This document shows positions 1-8,273 of a stretch of 64,000 nucleotides of DNA, piece by piece (the stretch's first letter is position 1; each line of letters starts with the position of its first letter). A program made the translations under genes and the position numbers. Under the pieces are notes generated by a model. It saw only the letters and a list, made by a program, of their open reading frames with translations, did no database searches and was not told the origin of the DNA. The DNA is from Gammaproteobacteria bacterium (GTDB lineage: Bacteria > Pseudomonadota > Gammaproteobacteria > HK1), in NCBI GenBank assembly GCA_021773795.1, contig JAJFJT010000023.1, forward strand, positions 1 to 64,000, written 5' to 3'.

Positions 1-392
1 AGCTTGACGCTCCAGGTGTGGTAGCTGGTGAGGCGATGGAATTTTATCAGTCCGAGCAGTACCGGCAGTGTAAAGCTGACGACGATCAGCCCGAACGAGA
101 GTTGTTCTCGAATCACAATCTCCGGCCACATGAGCCACGCGCCAATCGCCATGCCTGTATACATTGCAAAATCACCCCAACTGTCGAGGTGCGATCCAAG
201 TGAGGTAATCTGGTTGAGGATGCGCGCAAGAAAGCCGTCTAGCACATCGGTAAAGCCCGAAAATAATACGGTAGCGATGAACCAGATTGGTTGCTGATTT
301 ATAGCTAGCACTATAAGTACGGGCGCCAGCAGCAGGCGTAGCAGGCTGACAGCATTTGGCAGGTTGACCATATTATTATCAGGTTGTTGCAT
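1..392 (-). CDS. CDP-alcohol phosphatidyltransferase family protein (3' end outside window)
   Basis: Reading the minus strand from about 392 to the window edge gives an open frame that begins MQQPDNNMVNLPNAVSLLRL. It contains the complete CDP-alcohol phosphatidyltransferase signature D-x2-D-G-x2-A-R-x8-G-x3-D-x3-D (DVLDGFLAR, then G-SHL-D-SWG-D), so the metal- and CMP-binding aspartates are all there. Family members transfer a phosphatidyl group from CDP-diacylglycerol to an alcohol at the inner membrane; the alcohol (glycerol phosphate, inositol, other) cannot be told here. Hydrophobic stretches flank the motif. Starts at 392 or 371 are both possible and neither has a clear ribosome site. 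It lies 29 bp downstream of a CDP-archaeol-synthase-like gene on the same strand, which suggests a two-gene lipid operon. The C-terminus is cut by the window edge. Confidence 0.85.
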   Translation of the reverse strand, partial: MQQPDNNMVNLPNAVSLLRLLLAPVLIVLAINQQPIWFIATVLFSGFTDVLDGFLARILNQITSLGSHLDSWGDFAMYTGMAIGAWLMWPEIVIREQLSFGLIVVSFTLPVLLGLIKFHRLTSYHTWSVK

Positions 393-421
393 AACTATTG
401 CTTGTTGTCGTGCCTCAAGCT

Positions 422-937
422 TTAGTAGGGGGACTTGCGTACGCCAAGCCTAAAGAATATAGCTGATAACAGTAATTCGATGACAATGAAGCTTATGATG
501 AGGAAAATCACCTCTATTAAGCCAAGACTGAATTCATTCATGACGACGATCGCGGGGAGCAGGGATTCAGGTATCTGGTCGAGAAATAGAGCCATGCTGC
601 CCGGTTTCATCCCCAGTCGGCGCTTGAGAAAACTGGAGAACAGGTCACCCAAAAGTGCAAGCATAGCCACTGCACCACCCATCCATGCGGAGTACCCTGT
701 TAGCCAGGCTGCCAGCGAAGTGGTTAGCAGTGCACCGGCAAGGCCACGCCATGTTTTTGAGTTGCCAAACAGGCGCTGTCCATCAGCTAATGTTGCGCCA
801 AAATCAATCGCTGTATTCAGGCGATTTTTGAAACACAAACGCATCAACACGGGCGTGCTGTTTGCAATAATAATCAGCGATAATAATGTGATGTATTCAG
901 GTGACATATGATATTGCTTTATAAAGCATTCAATCAT
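422..937 (-). CDS. CDP-archaeol synthase-like (CarS/DUF46) membrane protein
   Basis: The 171-residue product is mostly hydrophobic, with about four to five membrane segments. It carries two blocks typical of CarS (CTP:2,3-bis-O-geranylgeranylglycerol-phosphate cytidylyltransferase): DFGATLADGQRLFG followed by SKTWRG, and a later GDLFSSFLKRRLGMKPGS followed by FLDQIPE. Archaeal CarS makes the CDP-activated lipid that CDP-alcohol phosphatidyltransferases use. Bacterial relatives exist but their substrate is not settled; CDP-diacylglycerol chemistry is an inference. It is followed on the same strand by a CDP-alcohol phosphatidyltransferase, the enzyme class that would use its product. A second Met at codon 11 (907) is an alternative start. 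It is divergent from the EEP gene at 982. Confidence 0.75.
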   Translation of the reverse strand: MIECFIKQYHMSPEYITLLSLIIIANSTPVLMRLCFKNRLNTAIDFGATLADGQRLFGNSKTWRGLAGALLTTSLAAWLTGYSAWMGGAVAMLALLGDLFSSFLKRRLGMKPGSMALFLDQIPESLLPAIVVMNEFSLGLIEVIFLIISFIVIELLLSAIFFRLGVRKSPY

Positions 938-981
938 GCTAGCCGCTACAGGCGTATCGAGAGCGTATTTGGGCGGTCAAT

Positions 982-1785
982 GTGAGTAATAAAAATCTAA
1001 AAATTCTCACATATAACATACACAAAGGCTTTAGTAGCATGGGCCGACGTTTTATTTTACATGCTATCAAGGGCGCCTTGCGTCATGTAGATGCGGATAT
1101 TGTATTTTTGCAGGAAATTCATGGCGAACAGAATATTTCTGGCAATCGTTTCGATAACTGGCCTACCAATAGCCAGTTTGAATATCTCGCCGATAGAATT
1201 TGGCATCATTATGCCTATGGAAAAAATGCTATCTACCGTTCCGGGCATCATGGCAACGCGATACTAAGCAAATACCCATTCATAGAATGGGAAAACATCA
1301 ATGTTTCGTTGACGAGGTCTGCTAGTCGAAGTTTGTTGCATGGCGCGATCAGTGTGCCGGGTGCTATCCAAAAGCTACACGTTATCTGCGTGCATTTTGG
1401 TTTATTTAATATGGAACGCAAGGAACAGTTTCGGACTCTGGTAAAGCGTATTAATTCACATGTGCCGAATGACGAACCCCTGATTATCGCTGGTGATTTT
1501 AATGACTGGCATGGCCGTGCAGAACGGTATTTAAATATCGAGCTGGGTGTGAGTGAAGTGTTTCACGCTTTGGAGGGTAGACACGCGCGCACATTTCCTG
1601 CGTGGTTGCCTGTGCTGAGAATGGACCGTATTTATAGTCGTGGTCTGGATGTGGTTAGTTGCCAAAAACTACATGGTGGTCCGTGGCGTAAGTTATCGGA
1701 CCATATTCCCCTACTGGGAGAGTTTGGTGTTGGTGAAATGGGCCATGCCCGATATGAGGGTTGTGGGTTAGCGGGACAGAAGTGA
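982..1785 (+). CDS. Endonuclease/exonuclease/phosphatase (EEP) family protein, YbhP-like
   Basis: This 267-residue protein has the EEP/DNase I-like landmarks in order: LTYNIHKG near the N-terminus, LQEIH (metal-binding Glu), GDFNDW (catalytic Asp/Asn) and a C-terminal SDHIPLLG (catalytic Asp-His). The fold covers Mg-dependent phosphodiesterases acting on nucleic acids, inositol phosphates or lipids. In E. coli the related ybhP sits beside a cardiolipin synthase gene, and here the divergent neighbours are also phospholipid genes, so a lipid head-group role is plausible but inferred. There is no signal peptide. The start is GTG at 982; an ATG two bases earlier is out of frame. Confidence 0.8.
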   Translation: MSNKNLKILTYNIHKGFSSMGRRFILHAIKGALRHVDADIVFLQEIHGEQNISGNRFDNWPTNSQFEYLADRIWHHYAYGKNAIYRSGHHGNAILSKYPFIEWENINVSLTRSASRSLLHGAISVPGAIQKLHVICVHFGLFNMERKEQFRTLVKRINSHVPNDEPLIIAGDFNDWHGRAERYLNIELGVSEVFHALEGRHARTFPAWLPVLRMDRIYSRGLDVVSCQKLHGGPWRKLSDHIPLLGEFGVGEMGHARYEGCGLAGQK

Positions 1786-1793
1786 GTTGAATT

Positions 1794-2549
1794 ATGGGTT
1801 TCAGAGATCACTTTTCTGAGGATTCAAACGGGTATAGCGAGTACTGGCCACGCTATCCGGCCGACCTTTTTTTGCATCTTTCCTCTTTGTGTAACCACCA
1901 CGACCTGGCATGGGATTGTGTAGCCGGCTCCGGTCAGGCAGCGATTAGCCTGGTTGATCAGTTTCATAAAGTGTGGGTGACTGATGCGAGCGCAAGCCAG
2001 ATTAAAAATGCCGTCGCAAAACGTGGGTAAGACCACTACAAGGTGGCTCAGGCAGAGGTTAGTGAGCTTGAGGATTCCTCGGTCGACCTGGTTACGGTTG
2101 CACAGGCTCTGCACTGGTTTGATATCACCGCATTTTCATCTGAAGTGGGTCGGGTTCTGAAGAAGGATGGCATTTTAGCTGTATGGACATACAACCCGTT
2201 AGAAATCCAGGCGGGTATAGATAATCTCATTAGCCATCTATATCAGGATGCTCTCGGGGCTTTCTGGTCCCCTGAAAGACGTTTGGTGGAAGAGAACTAT
2301 TCAGGCATCTGCTTGCCCTTTGATGAGATTAGAGGCCTGTCGTTCGAGATGAGCGCGGAGTGGGATTTTCCCGGCCTGATTGGATATTTGAGCACATGGT
2401 CTACTGTTCGTGCCTCTATGGTGAAGACTGGTAACAACCCGGTAGAACTGATCTATGGCGGGCTTCTAAAGGCTTGGGGGCACCCGGCCAGTACACGGAC
2501 CATTAGGTGGCCGCTTAAAATGAGGGTTTGGCGAAAAATACACAGCTAG
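1794..2549 (+). pseudogene. Class I SAM-dependent methyltransferase interrupted by an in-frame stop
   Basis: Two open stretches in the same frame (1794-2030 and about 2031-2549) make one continuous methyltransferase of about 250 residues, split only by a TAA at 2028-2030. The first part holds the N-terminal MGFRDHFSEDSNGYSEYWPR and motif I (WDCVAGSGQAA), then VTDASASQI. The second resumes with VAQAEVSELEDSSVDLVTVA, QALHWFD and the AVWTYNPL strand, as in full-length relatives. No bases appear lost, so a single nonsense substitution explains it. The second half has no obvious ribosome site, so it is probably inactive unless the stop is read through or is a sequencing error. It lies 8 bp after the EEP gene. 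Natural substrate unknown. Confidence 0.8.
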
Positions 2550-2660
2550 GCAAAGTATCTTTTGAGGAGCATTGACCGGGGCGCCAGGTGTATACAGAGG
2601 GCTGTTAGGCTACGCTTTTAACAACCTTTGTAAGTTAGGCCTAAGGCACTGGAGGAAGGT

Positions 2661-3329
2661 ATGTCAGTGACACTTGCTTTTGACGTCTACGGAACCTTAA
2701 TCGATACACATGGTGTGGTGTATAAATTACAAAAAGTTGCTGGGGATAAAGCGCAGGCCTTTTCCCAGACCTGGCGAGATAAGCAGTTGGAATATTCCTT
2801 TCGCCGGGGCCTGATGAAGAATTACCAAAACTTCGCTGTTTGCACGAGCCATGCTCTGGACTACACCTGTCGTTACTACAAGATCACACTTATAAAAGAA
2901 CAAAAAATGGAGCTGCTTGACAGCTACCGGGCACTTCCCGCATTCGATGACGTGGTGGATAGCCTGGCTCGATTGAAGGCTGCCGGTTTTCGCCTGTATG
3001 CATTCTCTAATGGCAGTGCCGATACGGTCGAGACCTTGCTTTCAGCCGCGGGAATAAGGGACTTTTTTCTCGGGATTGTTAGCGTGGATGATCTCAAGTC
3101 GTTTAAGCCAGATCCTGCTGTATATAGCCATTTTATAAAGAAGTCTGAGGCATCGATCAGTGATACATGGTTAATTTCAAGCAACCCTTTTGATGTGATA
3201 GGGGCAATTTCCGCAGGAATGCGCGCGGCCTGGGTGCAGCGTTCGAAAGAGGCTATCTTTGATCCGTGGGGTGTTGAACCGACGCTAACGATAGCGAGCC
3301 TCAGGGAGCTGCCTGAAAAAATTGGCTGA
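2661..3329 (+). CDS. Haloacid dehalogenase, type II
   Basis: A 222-residue HAD-superfamily hydrolase of the L-2-haloacid dehalogenase type. Motif I is AFDVYGTLID with nucleophile Asp8; motif II is the FSNGS segment; the conserved Lys is in KSFKPDP; motif III is in SSNPFDVIGAISAG, and the family's typical AAWVQR follows. Members hydrolyse C2-halogenated carboxylic acids through an aspartyl-ester intermediate, although many homologues have other or unknown substrates. A strong ribosome site (GGAGGAAGGT) lies just before the ATG. It is a single-gene unit; a hairpin lies after it, before the convergent argG gene. Confidence 0.85.
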   Translation: MSVTLAFDVYGTLIDTHGVVYKLQKVAGDKAQAFSQTWRDKQLEYSFRRGLMKNYQNFAVCTSHALDYTCRYYKITLIKEQKMELLDSYRALPAFDDVVDSLARLKAAGFRLYAFSNGSADTVETLLSAAGIRDFFLGIVSVDDLKSFKPDPAVYSHFIKKSEASISDTWLISSNPFDVIGAISAGMRAAWVQRSKEAIFDPWGVEPTLTIASLRELPEKIG

Positions 3330-3343
3330 TAATCATGTGTTAC

Positions 3344-3389
3344 TGGCAGCAAGCGCCTCGTTTCTTTGTGGCGCTGTTTTTTGCTGCCA
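3344..3389. terminator. Hairpin between convergent genes, candidate terminator
   Basis: A perfect 9-bp inverted repeat TGGCAGCAA (3344-3352) / TTGCTGCCA (3381-3389) encloses a second stem GCGCC (3353-3357) / GGCGC (3370-3374). It lies between the dehalogenase stop at 3329 and the argG stop at 3439, where a bidirectional terminator is expected. A T-run sits inside the descending arm rather than after it, so classical rho-independent activity is uncertain. Confidence 0.45.
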
Positions 3390-3438
3390 ATGATGTGATG
3401 GAAGAAGGGGATGCCTCAGCGCACCCCCCTTTTTTTGG

Positions 3439-4647
3439 CTATTTCCGCCGTGCCCCCAAGCGCAGGCGCAGGGCGTTGAGGCGGATGAAGCCTTCGGCGT
3501 CACGTTGATCGTAGGCGCCGCGATCATCTTCAAAGGTGGCGATATCTTCGTCGAAAAGGCTGTCTGAAGCGGACTTTCTGCCAACCACGGTGACCGAGCC
3601 CTTATACAATTTGACACGTACGAGGCCATTGACGCGCTGTTGTGAGGCGTCGATGAGGGTCTGGAGCATTTCCCGCTCCGGGCTCCACCAGTAGCCGTTG
3701 TAGACCAGCTTGGCGTAGCGGGGCATGAGGTCGTCTTTCAGGTGGCCTGCTTCGCGGTCAAGGGTGAGGGATTCCATGGCGCGGTGGGCGGCGAGCATGA
3801 TAGTGCCGGCCGGGGTTTCATAGCAGCCGCGGGATTTCATGCCCACGTAGCGATTTTCCACCATATCGACACGGCCCACGCCGTTTTCCTCGGCCAGCTG
3901 GTTGAGGTGCATCATCACCGTTGCCGGGCTCATGGCCTCGCCGTCTATGGACACGATATCGCCATGGACGTATTCCAGCTCCAAGTAGGTGGGCTTGTTG
4001 GGTGCATTTTCCGGCGACACACTCCACAGCCACATCTCCTCTTCAGCCTCGGTCCACGGGTCTTCCAGCGGACCGCCTTCGTAGGAGATGTGGAGCAGGT
4101 TGGCATCCATGGAATAGGGGGATTTTTTGCCACGCTTCATTTCTACTGGGATGCCGTGTTGATGGGCGTAAGCGAGCAGTTTTTCCCGTGAGTTGAGGTC
4201 CCATTCACGCCACGGCGCGATGATTTCGATCTGCGGGTTGATGGCGTAGGCGCCGAGTTCGAAACGCACCTGATCGTTGCCCTTACCAGTGGCGCCGTGG
4301 GATATGGCATCGGCGCCGGTATCCGCAGCGATTTCCACCAGCCGTTTGGCGATAAGCGGACGGGCGATGGAGGTACCGAGCAGATAGACACCTTCATAGA
4401 TCGCGTTGGCACGAAACATGGGGAAGACATAATCGCGGGCAAACTCCTCACGCAGATCCTCGATGTAGATCTCCTTGATCCCCATGGCCTCGGCCTTGGC
4501 CCGGGCCGGTTCCACCTCGCCACGCTGACCCACATCGGCGGTGAAGGTTACTACCTCGCAACCGTAGGTATCGCCGAGCCATTTGAGGATGATGGAGGTG
4601 TCGAGCCCCCCGGAATAGGCCAGTACCGCCTTCTTGATATCGCGCAT
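3439..4647 (-). CDS. argG: Argininosuccinate synthase
   Basis: Joins citrulline and aspartate using ATP to give argininosuccinate, the penultimate step of arginine synthesis, in the cytoplasm. The 402-residue product begins [18 protein letters not shown], which contains the ATP-pyrophosphatase P-loop SGGLDTS; further family blocks are [12 protein letters not shown] and [18 protein letters not shown]. The start at 4647 is chosen because an AGAGGAAAA ribosome site lies just upstream and family members begin there; an in-frame start at 4689 would add 14 unlikely residues. Length is normal for the family. It stands alone, followed by the hairpin shared with the dehalogenase gene. No ARG-box operator is obvious. 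Confidence 0.97.
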   Translation of the reverse strand: MRDIKKAVLAYSGGLDTSIILKWLGDTYGCEVVTFTADVGQRGEVEPARAKAEAMGIKEIYIEDLREEFARDYVFPMFRANAIYEGVYLLGTSIARPLIAKRLVEIAADTGADAISHGATGKGNDQVRFELGAYAINPQIEIIAPWREWDLNSREKLLAYAHQHGIPVEMKRGKKSPYSMDANLLHISYEGGPLEDPWTEAEEEMWLWSVSPENAPNKPTYLELEYVHGDIVSIDGEAMSPATVMMHLNQLAEENGVGRVDMVENRYVGMKSRGCYETPAGTIMLAAHRAMESLTLDREAGHLKDDLMPRYAKLVYNGYWWSPEREMLQTLIDASQQRVNGLVRVKLYKGSVTVVGRKSASDSLFDEDIATFEDDRGAYDQRDAEGFIRLNALRLRLGARRK

Positions 4648-4797
4648 GGTTTTCCTCTGCAAAGACCGGGGCACACGGGATGCCCGCAAAAGACGGGATG
4701 ATACGGTTTTTAGGGCGAGGCGGGTAGCGTGGGCAGGAGCGGAAGTGTGATAACTCCGGGATGTAACCGGATGTTTTTAGTGGCCAGAGTTTCTTTA

Positions 4798-4956
4798 GGA
4801 AGTTCTGATTTATCCTGGGCGAAGTAGATTGTGATTCAAAATATTCAGCTTTGAGGCGCGGCTCGCACGTAATAGCCGGCTATTACGAAGAGCCGCAACG
4901 AAAAAGACGGGCATTTTGGACGCAAGATACGAGTTCGCGAGTAGATTAGAGTTTCC
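4798..4956. mobile_element. MITE family A, copy 1
   Basis: A 159-bp element with imperfect terminal inverted repeats (GGAAGTTCTGATTTAT at the left, reading ATTAGAGTTTCC at the right). It is about 80-85% identical by eye to 17596-17754 and 33083-33243. It is flanked on both sides by TTTA (4794-4797 and 4957-4960), a probable 4-bp target duplication. The right TTTA contains the stop codon of the regulator gene at 4958. It has no coding capacity. Confidence 0.85.
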
Positions 4957-4957
4957 T

Positions 4958-6550
4958 TTAGTTCAACACGGGCAGAATGGGGGCGTGGGCGCGATGGGCA
5001 CATTGGGGCCGGGGGCACAGGGGGCAATTGATACCTGCTTTCGTGACCAGATTGCCTTGAATCTGTTCCCTGCCGGCACCGTAGACCAGGCGGTCCGCAT
5101 AGATGGCATCGCAGCCGATCAAGACGCTGTAGATATTGTCGGCGGTGCCATAGGCCTTGGCCTGTTTGTCGACGGTGCGCGCTACAAACAGGAACTCTTG
5201 CTCGTCGGGTAATTGCACTCGCTGAGAGACTATCTGGTTCGGTGACAGAAATGCCCGGTATAGGGCCCATAGTGGGCATGCGCTGCCATGGCGCGGCAGA
5301 CGCAGGTTTGGCAGGCTGAATCGCTTGCTTATGTTGCCGGCCGGATCGGCGCGCAGATAAAGGAACGGTACGCCGTGCGAGCCGCTGCGTTGCAGGGTGA
5401 CCAAACGATGGCAAATCTGCTCAAAGCTGCCGCCAAAACGCTGCTGCAAAACCTGTATGTCGTAGCGTACGGCTTCGGCCATCTCCAGAAATGATTCATA
5501 GGGAAACAGCAAGGCGCCTGCCCCGTAGCGTGCCAATGCCCGGCGTGCCCGCTGACGTGCATCATCGCTGCTTAACTGTTCATTGGCGACGAGGCTGTCA
5601 AGCATGTCTGCGTATTCACCTTCGAAAATGAACTGGGCGATAAGGAAGCGCACGGTTTCGGGCTGGTGCCATGCCTGCATCACCAGATGGCCGTCAACGA
5701 GTTGGTAGTCGGTGGGGGACGGTGTTGGTGTCAGGGAACTGGAGGCTATTCCGGTTTCCTCGGTCGGCGCCACACGCTTTAACATGGCCTTGTGTTGCTT
5801 GGAAAGGTAGTTCGTAAGTGCTAATTCGTTGATTTCACCGCTGACCTCAATGCGTGGCCTCAAGGCCTCCGCTGCCTGTTCGAGCATCGGAAAATGGTTT
5901 TGCTTGCCGATGAAAAAATCTTCCACTTCGCCAGCGGGTGTCGTTGGGCGGGCGGTCATATCAACTTCGTCCATGAAGGCAAAGAGTTTCTTGGCGGTCG
6001 TACCCAACGCGGAGCTGACGCCGGCAAGCAGCGAAATGTATCGCTGGCGTGTTGCTTCCGGCAGGTCGTCAATTTCATTCAGTATTTCGGCGAATGACCG
6101 GACCGATGTTATCTGGCTTAGAATCTTGTGGCTCAACTCAACCAGGAAGCGGTCATGATTGAGCCGGTCGGATAGCGCCTCAACCATTTTGTTTGCCTCG
6201 ATATAGCCACTGTGCAAGCGCAGTAAAGCACGGCCCCAGCCGGGCTCACGGTCGATAATATCCTGGGCTCCATGCGGTTCCATGGCGAGGCCAAGGAACA
6301 GCGCGTCGCCGCTGAGGTTGGTCAGATCCTGAATCAGACGGGTATCTCCATAGCCAGTCAGTTGGCTCAGATCGACGCCCAGGATCCTGGCAATATTGGA
6401 GAGCAAACGCCCACCGATGGAGCGCTTGTTGTGCTCGATAAGATTCAGATAACTAACGGAAATACCGAGCTCTTTGGCGAGCGCAGTCTGGGTTATTCCG
6501 TAGTCTTTGCGAGCCTTACGGATCCTGAAACCTTCCCGTACATGTGCCAT
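4958..6550 (-). CDS. XRE-family short-chain fatty acyl regulator (ScfR/RamB type)
   Basis: The 530-residue product starts with a helix-turn-helix (MAHVREGFRIRKARKDYG, then TQTALAKELGISVSYLNLIE, residues about 1-60), followed by a long middle region corresponding to the IrrE-like/DUF955 part, and a C-terminal ScfR (DUF2083) region ending with a Cys cluster (NCPLCPRPQC). Family members such as RamB and PrpR control acetate, propionate and glyoxylate metabolism in response to acyl-CoA. The expected HEXXH-type zinc peptidase motif is not visible in the middle region. Start 6550 is chosen at the HTH; a start at 6607 would add 19 residues. It is divergent from the binding-protein gene, so it probably controls the uptake operon. 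Its stop codon overlaps the target duplication of a MITE. Confidence 0.8.
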   Translation of the reverse strand: MAHVREGFRIRKARKDYGITQTALAKELGISVSYLNLIEHNKRSIGGRLLSNIARILGVDLSQLTGYGDTRLIQDLTNLSGDALFLGLAMEPHGAQDIIDREPGWGRALLRLHSGYIEANKMVEALSDRLNHDRFLVELSHKILSQITSVRSFAEILNEIDDLPEATRQRYISLLAGVSSALGTTAKKLFAFMDEVDMTARPTTPAGEVEDFFIGKQNHFPMLEQAAEALRPRIEVSGEINELALTNYLSKQHKAMLKRVAPTEETGIASSSLTPTPSPTDYQLVDGHLVMQAWHQPETVRFLIAQFIFEGEYADMLDSLVANEQLSSDDARQRARRALARYGAGALLFPYESFLEMAEAVRYDIQVLQQRFGGSFEQICHRLVTLQRSGSHGVPFLYLRADPAGNISKRFSLPNLRLPRHGSACPLWALYRAFLSPNQIVSQRVQLPDEQEFLFVARTVDKQAKAYGTADNIYSVLIGCDAIYADRLVYGAGREQIQGNLVTKAGINCPLCPRPQCAHRAHAPILPVLN

Positions 6551-6613
6551 GGCGCATCCTTTCCTGCTTGGCCTGAGATGACGTGAGTTACTGGCGCCCG
6601 TCATCATGAAAAT

Positions 6614-6659
6614 TTTACAGATTTACAACTTTACAATAAGTGCTGCAGCAAGTTTTACA
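6614..6659. promoter_or_regulatory. TTTACA direct repeats at 8-bp spacing, candidate ScfR-type operator
   Basis: In the divergent region between the ScfR-like regulator and the uptake operon, TTTACA occurs at 6614, 6622, 6630 and 6654, so all starts fall on one 8-bp lattice (steps 8, 8 and 24). The last copy extends to TTTTACAAAA. RamB/PrpR-type regulators bind T-rich/A-rich TTTGCAAA-like boxes, so these repeats are a reasonable operator candidate. The assignment is inferred. Confidence 0.4.
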
Positions 6660-6824
6660 AAATATACCTTTTAAAACAAGATGATAGTGTGAGCTTCACT
6701 GTTTTAATGGTCTAATCTTCCCGGGGGAGACTACCCCACTTGTCGCTGCTGACTGTAGATCAATGGCTAATAGAGCGCTGACAGCGGTGATGTCTGTAAC
6801 CACACGCTAACAGAGGTAACGACA

Positions 6825-8171
6825 ATGAGTGGATCCAAACGCAAGTTCACCCGCAGATCAGCCCTCAAGACTGGTGCGGCCGCCGGTGCAGCCCTTGCCG
6901 CACCAATGATTTTTATTCGCAGCGCCCAAGCCGCTTATTGCAATGCGCCGAAAGGCAGCACGGTAACGCTTGGGTTTAACGTCCCGCAGACCGGTGCCTA
7001 TGCTGACGAGGGGGCAGACGAACTGCGCGCTTACAAGCTGGCCGTCAAGCACCTCAATGGTGGCGGCGACGGGGGTATGCTGAATACCTTTAAGCCATCC
7101 GTTCTAAAGGGCAATGGTATTCTTGGTAAAAAGGTTGCCTTCGTAACCGGCGATACCCAAACCAAATCCGATGCCGCGCGTGCTTCCGCCAAACGCATGA
7201 TCGAAAAGGACGGCGCCGTGATGATTACCGGCGGCTCTTCCTCCGGTGTGGCGATTGCCACCCAGGGCCTTTGTCAGGAGGCAGGAGTTATCTTCATGGC
7301 AGGCCTGACCCATTCCAATGACACCACCGGCAAGGACAAGCGTCGGAATGGTTTCCGCCACTTCTTTAATGCCTATATGTCCGGTGCGGCACTGGGGCCG
7401 GTGCTTGAGAAAGAGTACGGCAAACAACGTCGCGCCTATCACTTGACCGCTGATTACACCTGGGGCTGGACTCAGGAAGAGTCGATGAAAAATACCACCG
7501 AGGCCCTTGGCTGGAAAACCTCCAAGACGGTCAAAACGCCAGTGGGTGCGGGTGATTTTTCCCAGTACATCACGCCGGTTTTGAATTCTGGTGCGGATGT
7601 ATTGATCCTGAACCACTACGGTAAGGATATGATCAACTCGCTCACCCAGGCGGTGCAGTTTGGCCTGCGTGACAAACAGGTGAATGGCAAGAACTTTGAG
7701 ATCGTAGTGCCTTTGTTCTCGCGCCTGATGGCCCAGGGTGCCGGGGAAGCCATTAAGGGTATTCTCGGTTCGACCAACTGGAATTGGTCGCTGCAAGACG
7801 AGGCATCAAAGGCCTTCGTGAAGAGCTTTGGCGCGGAGTACGGCGCGCCGCCATCCATGGCCGCACATACCTGCTATGTACAGGCCTTGCTATATGCAAA
7901 TGCCTGCGAAATGGCGGGAACTTTCTCGCCAGCACAGGTGGTCAAATCGCTGGAAGGCTTCAAGTTTGATGGCATGGGCAATGGTCCCACCGAGTATCGT
8001 GCATCCGATCACCAGTGCTTCAAGGATGTGCTGGTGGTGCGGGGTAACCAGAACCCAACATCACAGTTTGACCTGCTGGAGGTGGTGGAAGTCACACCGC
8101 GTTCCCAGGTTGAATACGATCCGTCTATTTTCGGCGGCAACCTCGGACCGGTAAACGCCAAGTCCTGCTAG
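6825..8171 (+). CDS. ABC transporter substrate-binding protein (branched-chain amino acid/amide type), TAT-exported
   Basis: A 448-residue periplasmic binding protein of the type 1 fold (Leu/Ile/Val, urea/amide-type family). A twin-arginine signal (FTRRSALKTG with an Ala-rich core, cleavage likely after AQA near residue 36) implies export of a folded protein. The mature part starts GSTVTLGFNVPQTGAYADEG and has the GGSSSGVAIAT region typical of the family's ligand-binding site. It heads an operon with LivHMGF-type permease and ATPase genes. Because the divergent regulator is of the short-chain acyl type and thioesterase and PEP-mutase-like genes follow, the ligand may be a carboxylate or amide rather than an amino acid; this is inference. 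Ribosome site GAGGTAACGACA precedes ATG. Confidence 0.85.
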   Translation: MSGSKRKFTRRSALKTGAAAGAALAAPMIFIRSAQAAYCNAPKGSTVTLGFNVPQTGAYADEGADELRAYKLAVKHLNGGGDGGMLNTFKPSVLKGNGILGKKVAFVTGDTQTKSDAARASAKRMIEKDGAVMITGGSSSGVAIATQGLCQEAGVIFMAGLTHSNDTTGKDKRRNGFRHFFNAYMSGAALGPVLEKEYGKQRRAYHLTADYTWGWTQEESMKNTTEALGWKTSKTVKTPVGAGDFSQYITPVLNSGADVLILNHYGKDMINSLTQAVQFGLRDKQVNGKNFEIVVPLFSRLMAQGAGEAIKGILGSTNWNWSLQDEASKAFVKSFGAEYGAPPSMAAHTCYVQALLYANACEMAGTFSPAQVVKSLEGFKFDGMGNGPTEYRASDHQCFKDVLVVRGNQNPTSQFDLLEVVEVTPRSQVEYDPSIFGGNLGPVNAKSC

Positions 8172-8189
8172 TATCACCACTGTGAGCTG

Positions 8190-8221
8190 AGCCGGTCGTC
8201 CGGAATCCCGGGCGACCGGCT
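8190..8221 (+). promoter_or_regulatory. Intercistronic hairpin between binding protein and permease genes
   Basis: AGCCGGTCG (8190-8198) and CGACCGGCT (8213-8221) form a perfect 9-bp stem around a 14-nt loop that can pair further. No T-run follows. Such hairpins after binding-protein genes commonly stabilise the upstream mRNA or partly terminate, giving excess binding protein over permease. Confidence 0.6.
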
Positions 8222-8273
8222 GTTATTCCGTCTTCAACGACCGCTACGCGGCCAAGGGGAATGTGTAACGCAG

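Noticed and set aside
4845-5414. A separate 189-residue minus-strand gene reaching into the MITE
   Set aside because: Most of it is an out-of-frame reading of the ScfR-like gene and the rest is MITE sequence.
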